Positions 6,587-9,844 of a DNA stretch of 9,844 bases are shown one piece after another. Numbering within the stretch: position 1 is the stretch's first letter; every line of letters starts with the position of its first letter. The DNA comes from an uncultured Flavobacteriales bacterium (GTDB taxonomy: Bacteria > Bacteroidota > Bacteroidia > Flavobacteriales > Crocinitomicaceae): NCBI GenBank assembly GCA_946479985.1, contig CAMLIF010000130.1, forward strand, positions 1-9,844. Direction: 5' to 3'. A program made the position numbers and the translations under genes. The notes beneath the pieces were generated by a model that worked only from the letters and a program-made list of their open reading frames with translations, did not search any database and was not told where the DNA came from.

Positions 6587-7420
6587 ATGAAAACACTAGT
6601 ACTAGCATTAAGCGTTGTATTTGCAGGAAATGCAATCGCGCAACTGGCTCCGCAAGCGAGTCCGTCAGGGAAAGTAGAGCAGCGCATTGGTTTAACCGAT
6701 GTAACTGTTAAATACTCTCGCCCGAGCAAAAACAACCGCGTGATCTTTGGTGATTTAGTTCCTTTCGGAGAAGTTTGGAGAACCGGAGCAAACGAAAACA
6801 CAACAATTACGTGTACGGATGCTTTGATCTTCGGGAAAGATTCATTGAAACCGGGAACGTATGCGCTTTATTCTATGCCGTCAAAAGATTCATGGGATTT
6901 AATTTTCTACAGCACAACTGACAATTGGGGAACTCCTGAAAAATGGGACGACTCAAAAGTAGCATTGAGAACGAAAGCAGCTCCGGTTAGCACAAAGTGG
7001 ACAACAGAATCGTTCACGATCAATATTACAAATCTGAAGAACGAAAGCGCTGCTATCCAGTTAATGTGGGATGAAACTGCGGTTTCTTTTCCGTTCACTG
7101 TTCCAACAGACAGTAAAGTAATGGCTAACATCGATAAAGCAATGGCCGGTCCAACCGGAAATGAATATTACGCTGCTGCCAATTACTACTTCGAAAGTGG
7201 AAAAGACCTGAAAAAAGCAAACGAATGGTGTGCAAAAGCAATTGCCGGACAACCGGATGCATTTTGGATCTATTTATTGATGGCAAAAATTCAGGTGAAA
7301 CAAGGATTGAAAAAAGAAGCATTAGCTACTGCCGAAAAAGGAAGAGCTCTTGCCGTTACTGCAGATTACCAGCCGTACGTGAAACAATTCGACACGCTAA
7401 TCGCAGAGGCGAAAAAGTAA
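6587..7420 (+). CDS. Secreted DUF2911 protein with helical TPR-like C-terminus
   Basis: A 277-residue protein predicted to be exported. I start it at ATG 6587 because MKTLVLALSVVFAGNAIAQ is a clean signal peptide cleaved after AIA or AQ; the same frame open from 6455 reads through the palindromic repeat and is not coding there. Residues about 22-165 match the DUF2911 pattern common in Bacteroidota: ASPSGKVEQRIGLTDVTVKYSRPS, GDLVPFGEVWRTGANENTTI, LKPGTYALYSMP and NWGTPEKWD. Its function is unknown. Residues about 185-277 are helical with a YYAAANYYFESGKDLKKANEWCAKAI type repeat and AEKGRAL, resembling tetratricopeptide helices, so protein binding is plausible. It probably works in the periplasm or at the outer membrane. 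A strong terminator follows directly, so it ends its transcription unit. Confidence 0.92.
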   Translation: MKTLVLALSVVFAGNAIAQLAPQASPSGKVEQRIGLTDVTVKYSRPSKNNRVIFGDLVPFGEVWRTGANENTTITCTDALIFGKDSLKPGTYALYSMPSKDSWDLIFYSTTDNWGTPEKWDDSKVALRTKAAPVSTKWTTESFTINITNLKNESAAIQLMWDETAVSFPFTVPTDSKVMANIDKAMAGPTGNEYYAAANYYFESGKDLKKANEWCAKAIAGQPDAFWIYLLMAKIQVKQGLKKEALATAEKGRALAVTADYQPYVKQFDTLIAEAKK

Positions 7421-7439
7421 GATTTCGTTTATAGTATTG

Positions 7440-7473
7440 AAAAGGTCATTTGCTTCGGTAGATGACCTTTTTT
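7440..7473 (+). terminator. Intrinsic terminator with UUCG tetraloop
   Basis: The arms 7440-7453 and 7458-7471 pair over 14 positions (AAAAGGTCAT with ATGACCTTTT, then T-G, T-A, G-T and C-G), closing a TTCG loop by a C-G pair, the classic extra-stable tetraloop. T residues run from 7468 to 7473. It lies 19 bases after the DUF2911 gene stop. Confidence 0.93.
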
Positions 7474-7526
7474 AGTTCTGGATTCTTAGGAAAAAGAATT
7501 GACGGAATTGCAGAATATTCGCAATT

Positions 7527-7601
7527 TTCTTCGCGTCCTTCTTTCTTTGCTGTAACATAATTTGAGCCATTTAAACCGCGAAGAAAGAAGAACGCAAAGA
7601 T
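7527..7601. repeat. Imperfect 27-base inverted repeat in the DUF2911-VWA spacer
   Basis: The arm 7527-7553 and the reverse complement of 7575-7601 agree at 22 of 27 positions, separated by 21 A/T-rich bases. The arms read as variations on CTTCGCGTCCTTCTTTC and its complement GAAGAAAGAAGAACGCAAAG. There is no T tract, and the upstream gene already has a strong terminator, so this looks like a dispersed palindromic repeat rather than a terminator. The remainder of the spacer 7474-7695 shows no gene. Confidence 0.6.
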
Positions 7602-7683
7602 TGGTTCGCTGAGTGTATCAATCCACTATTCTCTTTTCAGAATCTCTAATCTACGAAGTGTACCAAACACAATCCATTTTCCT

Positions 7684-7691
7684 TATATTTA
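7684..7691 (+). promoter_or_regulatory. Possible -7 element for the VWA gene
   Basis: TATATTTA matches TAnnTTTG except for the last base and sits 4 bases before ATG 7696. I see no TTG at the -33 distance, so this may be a chance match in an A/T-rich leader. Confidence 0.2.
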
Positions 7692-7695
7692 AATC

Positions 7696-9093
7696 ATGAA
7701 GTGGTTCGTTATTTTAATACATTTTTTATTCCTTTCCCAGGTAGTCGGGCAATCGTCGTTATCAAAATATGAGGCTGATTTAGGAGATTTGTACAGCGGA
7801 ACCCAACGGTATGTAGATATTGGAATTGAGAACAACAGCAGTTCACCCATTTATGTTTTGCGCATAGAGCAAAGTCCGCGGGTTGTTTACAAACTGAGTG
7901 CTGAACTTGTTCCGGCCAACAGTTTTGTCACGCTTCGTGTACAGGTCAATCCTACTGAAAAAGGAACGTTTGAACAAGGCTGTAATGTTTTTATGAGCGA
8001 TCGAAACGGTCCGCTGACATTTGTAATCAAAGGAAATGTGATCCAGCTTCCTGTAAATAATTATGCAACTACCGCTTGTCCGGATTTCAATTCATCTCCG
8101 GTCGCAGCAAAACCGTCCAGCTTAACGATCATCACAAAAGATAAGGAAACAAATGAGGTTCTTGCGTCAACCAAAGTGGTTATTATTCGTAATGGTGAGC
8201 CCGCCGGAGCATGGGTGACCGGAAAAAGAGGCTCGTTCAATTTATCCATTCCTTCGGGCTATTTCTACTTTTTGGCTACAAGCGCAGGTTATCTGAACAA
8301 AGAAGCCGGTGTATACGTTGGTCCTGAGATTAACGAAATCACTATTCCTTTAACACGCGATCCGAATTACATATTCCCGGATGCAGTTTATTATCCTCCG
8401 GCCGACTCATCCGTTGCTTTAACAGTAGATGAAGCCAAAGAAATTCTGACCGAGAATACAGCGAACACTGATACACTCGCAGTTTTTAATCCGGCATTAT
8501 CTGAAATTTCAGAAACCAATTTCGATCTGGAGTTCTTTAAACCGCTGAATATTGAGTTTGTGATAGATATTTCCAGTTCCATGAAGCAAAACGACAAAAT
8601 GGAACTGATGAAATATTCCCTGAATCAACTGGTAAGCCAGCTGCGGCCGGTTGACCGAATGGGAATTGTAACGTACTCCGATCAGGCCGATGTTTTCCAG
8701 GTTTCAACGCTTGGCGACAGAAAAGAAGTCATTTCCAAAGCAGTCTCCGAATTGAAGCCGCAGGGAATGACCGCAGGCGGAAGAGGAATCAAAATGGGCT
8801 ACAGGCAATTGATGCTGAATTACGATCCGGCAAAAACAAACATGGTTATTATCATAACCGACGGAGCTTTCAATAAAGATTCTGACGACTACCAGAAAAC
8901 AGTCCGCAAATACGCTAAGAAAGGAATTATTTTCTCCGTCGTAGGAATTCAGGCGAAGGAAAAAGACGAAATTCAAATGACAGAAGCCGCTGCATTCGGG
9001 GCCGGACGCTATGTCTCTATTCATCAGCTCAGTGATGCACAGGACAAATTGTTCCGGGAAATCCGGATCGCTTCATTTAAAACAAAACCTTAA
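7696..9093 (+). CDS. Secreted von Willebrand factor A (VWA) domain protein with Ig-like and carboxypeptidase-regulatory-like domains
   Basis: A 465-residue exported protein. Residues 1-18 (MKWFVILIHFLFLSQVVG) form a signal peptide. Residues about 22-115 look like an Ig-like beta-sandwich of the type near DUF1573 (ADLGDLYSGTQRYVDIGIENNSSSPI and VNPTEKGTF). Residues about 141-221 resemble a carboxypeptidase-regulatory/PEGA-like beta domain (SSLTIITKDKETNEVLASTKVVI, GYFYFLATSAGY). After a linker, residues about 286-460 form a VWA domain with a complete metal-ion-dependent adhesion site: Asp291, Ser293 and Ser295 in DISSS, Thr359 in GMTAGG and Asp389 in ITDG. Such domains bind a protein ligand through Mg2+. 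I see no C-terminal type IX secretion signal and no transmembrane anchor, so it is probably periplasmic. The next gene starts 3 bases after its stop, suggesting one operon and a possibly shared envelope role. Ligand and function are unknown. Confidence 0.92.
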   Translation: MKWFVILIHFLFLSQVVGQSSLSKYEADLGDLYSGTQRYVDIGIENNSSSPIYVLRIEQSPRVVYKLSAELVPANSFVTLRVQVNPTEKGTFEQGCNVFMSDRNGPLTFVIKGNVIQLPVNNYATTACPDFNSSPVAAKPSSLTIITKDKETNEVLASTKVVIIRNGEPAGAWVTGKRGSFNLSIPSGYFYFLATSAGYLNKEAGVYVGPEINEITIPLTRDPNYIFPDAVYYPPADSSVALTVDEAKEILTENTANTDTLAVFNPALSEISETNFDLEFFKPLNIEFVIDISSSMKQNDKMELMKYSLNQLVSQLRPVDRMGIVTYSDQADVFQVSTLGDRKEVISKAVSELKPQGMTAGGRGIKMGYRQLMLNYDPAKTNMVIIITDGAFNKDSDDYQKTVRKYAKKGIIFSVVGIQAKEKDEIQMTEAAAFGAGRYVSIHQLSDAQDKLFREIRIASFKTKP

Positions 9094-9096
9094 AAC

Positions 9097-9714
9097 ATGA
9101 TCCGGCTTCTGCTATTCCTAACTTGCCTCATTTCTCTGAACTCAGCTTTCGCCTCCGATCCGGAAGATTCATTGATCCGGGCTACTATTGACCGCATGTT
9201 CCTCGGGATGACAAACGGTGACAGTGCTATGGTACAAAGTTGTTTTTATTCCAGGAATCATTTGGAAACCTGCGTCTTCGACAAAAAGGGAATCGTAGCC
9301 GTTCATGAAGAACAACTGACAGATTTCCTGAAAGCAGTTGGAACACCACGCGAAGAACTGTGGGAAGAACGCATTCATGATGTAGAGATCAAAGCAGATG
9401 CTCCGCTTGCCATGGCATGGGTTCCGTATGAGTTTTACCTCGACGGTGTGTACAGTCACGAAGGTGTGAACATCTTTCAATTGGTCAAGAAAGAAAACCA
9501 ATGGCTGAAGTTCGACTTGCGCAGCTACGTGTACAACAGCCGAGTCCAGTGGACAGCCGCGCGTGTCTATCAGGGTCAGACCACGAACTTCAGGACTCCA
9601 GGCGGCGGATTCGCACCCGTGTACAGCCTGGGCGATGAAGAAGTGACTGCGGAGTTGAAGGCCATCAGTGAGGCAGCAAGCAGCAGGAGCTGCTGCTCTA
9701 ATGACTGCAAATGA
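9097..9714 (+). CDS. Secreted NTF2-like (SnoaL/lumazine-binding-like) protein; 3' part doubtful
   Basis: The open frame has 205 residues. Residues 1-19 (MIRLLLFLTCLISLNSAFA) are a signal peptide. Residues about 24-136 match the NTF2-like fold of small Bacteroidota secreted proteins: IRATIDRMFLGMTNGDSAMVQSCF, EEQLTDFLKAVGTP, WEERIHDVEIKADAPLAMAWVPYEFYLDG, and SHEGVNIFQLVKKENQW. No catalytic activity can be assigned; the fold binds small molecules or acts as a scaffold. From memory, family members end about 15 residues after this Trp with a WKI..l.DTRRK type ending. Here about 69 unrelated residues follow (from about Leu137, base 9505), encoded by DNA that is clearly more GC-rich and ending in CCSNDCK. 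I infer that the true C-terminus is missing and the 3' part is a chimeric join. The gene starts 3 bases after the VWA gene. Confidence 0.75.
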   Translation: MIRLLLFLTCLISLNSAFASDPEDSLIRATIDRMFLGMTNGDSAMVQSCFYSRNHLETCVFDKKGIVAVHEEQLTDFLKAVGTPREELWEERIHDVEIKADAPLAMAWVPYEFYLDGVYSHEGVNIFQLVKKENQWLKFDLRSYVYNSRVQWTAARVYQGQTTNFRTPGGGFAPVYSLGDEEVTAELKAISEAASSRSCCSNDCK

Positions 9715-9727
9715 CTGCAAATGACTG
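9701..9727 (+). repeat. Tandem decamer ATGACTGCAA
   Basis: Two perfect copies of ATGACTGCAA (9701-9710, 9711-9720) and a third partial copy, ATGACTG (9721-9727), stand in a row. The stop of the preceding frame (TGA 9712-9714) falls in the second copy, and the start of the following open frame falls in the third. It lies in the suspect part of the contig. Confidence 0.85.
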
Positions 9728-9797
9728 AGCGTACCGCCGTTAAACCGACAGCCATCTCAATTTATCAGGACGCAAGTACCTATTATTTGATGAGGAA
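9721..9797 (+). CDS. 5' fragment of an unidentified gene, probably foreign
   Basis: An ATG at 9721 opens a frame of about 26 codons (MTERTAVKPTAISIYQDAST, then YYLMRK) that runs into the adapter at 9798 and only stops there. It overlaps no recognised family. It follows the previous frame's stop within 6 bases, and removing the extra decamer copies would restore a compact overlap of the kind seen in phage or other dense genomes. It lies beyond the probable chimeric junction, so it may not belong to this organism. A chance open frame cannot be excluded at this length. Confidence 0.25.
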
Positions 9798-9844
9798 AGA
9801 TCGGAAGAGCGTCGTGTAGGGAAAGAGTGTAGATCTCGGTGGTC
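9798..9844. other. Illumina TruSeq adapter contamination
   Basis: From AGATCGGAAGAGCGTCGTGT at 9798 to the window end, all 47 bases agree with the reverse complement of the Illumina TruSeq universal adapter as I remember it. It is read-through library sequence, not genomic DNA. Frames crossing it give artefact peptides such as RSEERRVGKECRSRW. Confidence 0.98.

Noticed and set aside
9169..9720. 183-codon open frame on the minus strand
   Set aside because: It lies opposite the signal peptide-bearing NTF2-like gene, has no recognisable domain, is Cys/His/Val-rich as expected of an antisense shadow, and spans the suspected chimeric join.
9721..9819. Complete short gene ending at TAG 9817-9819
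   Set aside because: The stop and the last six codons lie in adapter sequence, so the frame is truncated rather than complete.

Overview
The window looks like a piece of a Bacteroidota chromosome, most likely Flavobacteriales. This is an inference from several traits: moderate G+C, almost no Shine-Dalgarno sequences before start codons, TAnnTTTG-like -7 promoter elements, a DnaG whose zinc ligands are mostly replaced, and families common in that phylum (YwqK/MORN-type lipoproteins, DUF2911 proteins, NTF2-like secreted proteins). All genes I accept lie on the + strand. I see no rRNA, tRNA, CRISPR array or insertion sequence, and no gene-free stretch exceeds 300 bases.

Layout. The window opens inside dnaK (last third of the Hsp70 chaperone), closed by a strong intrinsic terminator. 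Next come a secreted protein with an NlpC/P60-like Cys/His pattern and a small membrane or exported protein with an arginine-rich TRRR-repeat tail, followed by its own terminator. A second block (1977-5502) is a tightly packed operon: a YwqK/MORN-repeat lipoprotein, dnaG primase and an MscS-type mechanosensitive channel. Its genes are joined by two TAATG stop/start overlaps, so translation is probably coupled. After a 263-base spacer with short repeats comes ppa (family I inorganic pyrophosphatase). A GC-rich palindromic intergenic element separates it from a secreted DUF2911 protein with a helical, TPR-like C-terminus, which ends in a terminator with a UUCG tetraloop. A second imperfect inverted repeat lies in the next spacer. 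The last block is a secreted three-part protein (Ig-like, carboxypeptidase-regulatory-like, VWA with complete MIDAS) and, 3 bases later, a secreted NTF2-like protein.

The right end is suspect. The last 47 bases (9798-9844) are Illumina TruSeq adapter sequence, not genome. From roughly 9505 onward the composition becomes clearly more GC-rich, the NTF2-like protein loses its expected ending, and a decamer tandem repeat followed by a second open frame runs into the adapter. The final ~300 bases are therefore probably a chimeric read joined to the contig and should not be read as biology of this organism without checking.

I find no convincing new multi-gene system. The most interesting biological points are the arginine-repeat small protein, the zinc-ligand-poor primase in an unusual lipoprotein-dnaG-mscS operon, heptamer repeats filling the spacer of the putative ppa promoter, and two palindromic intergenic elements that look like dispersed repeat families.
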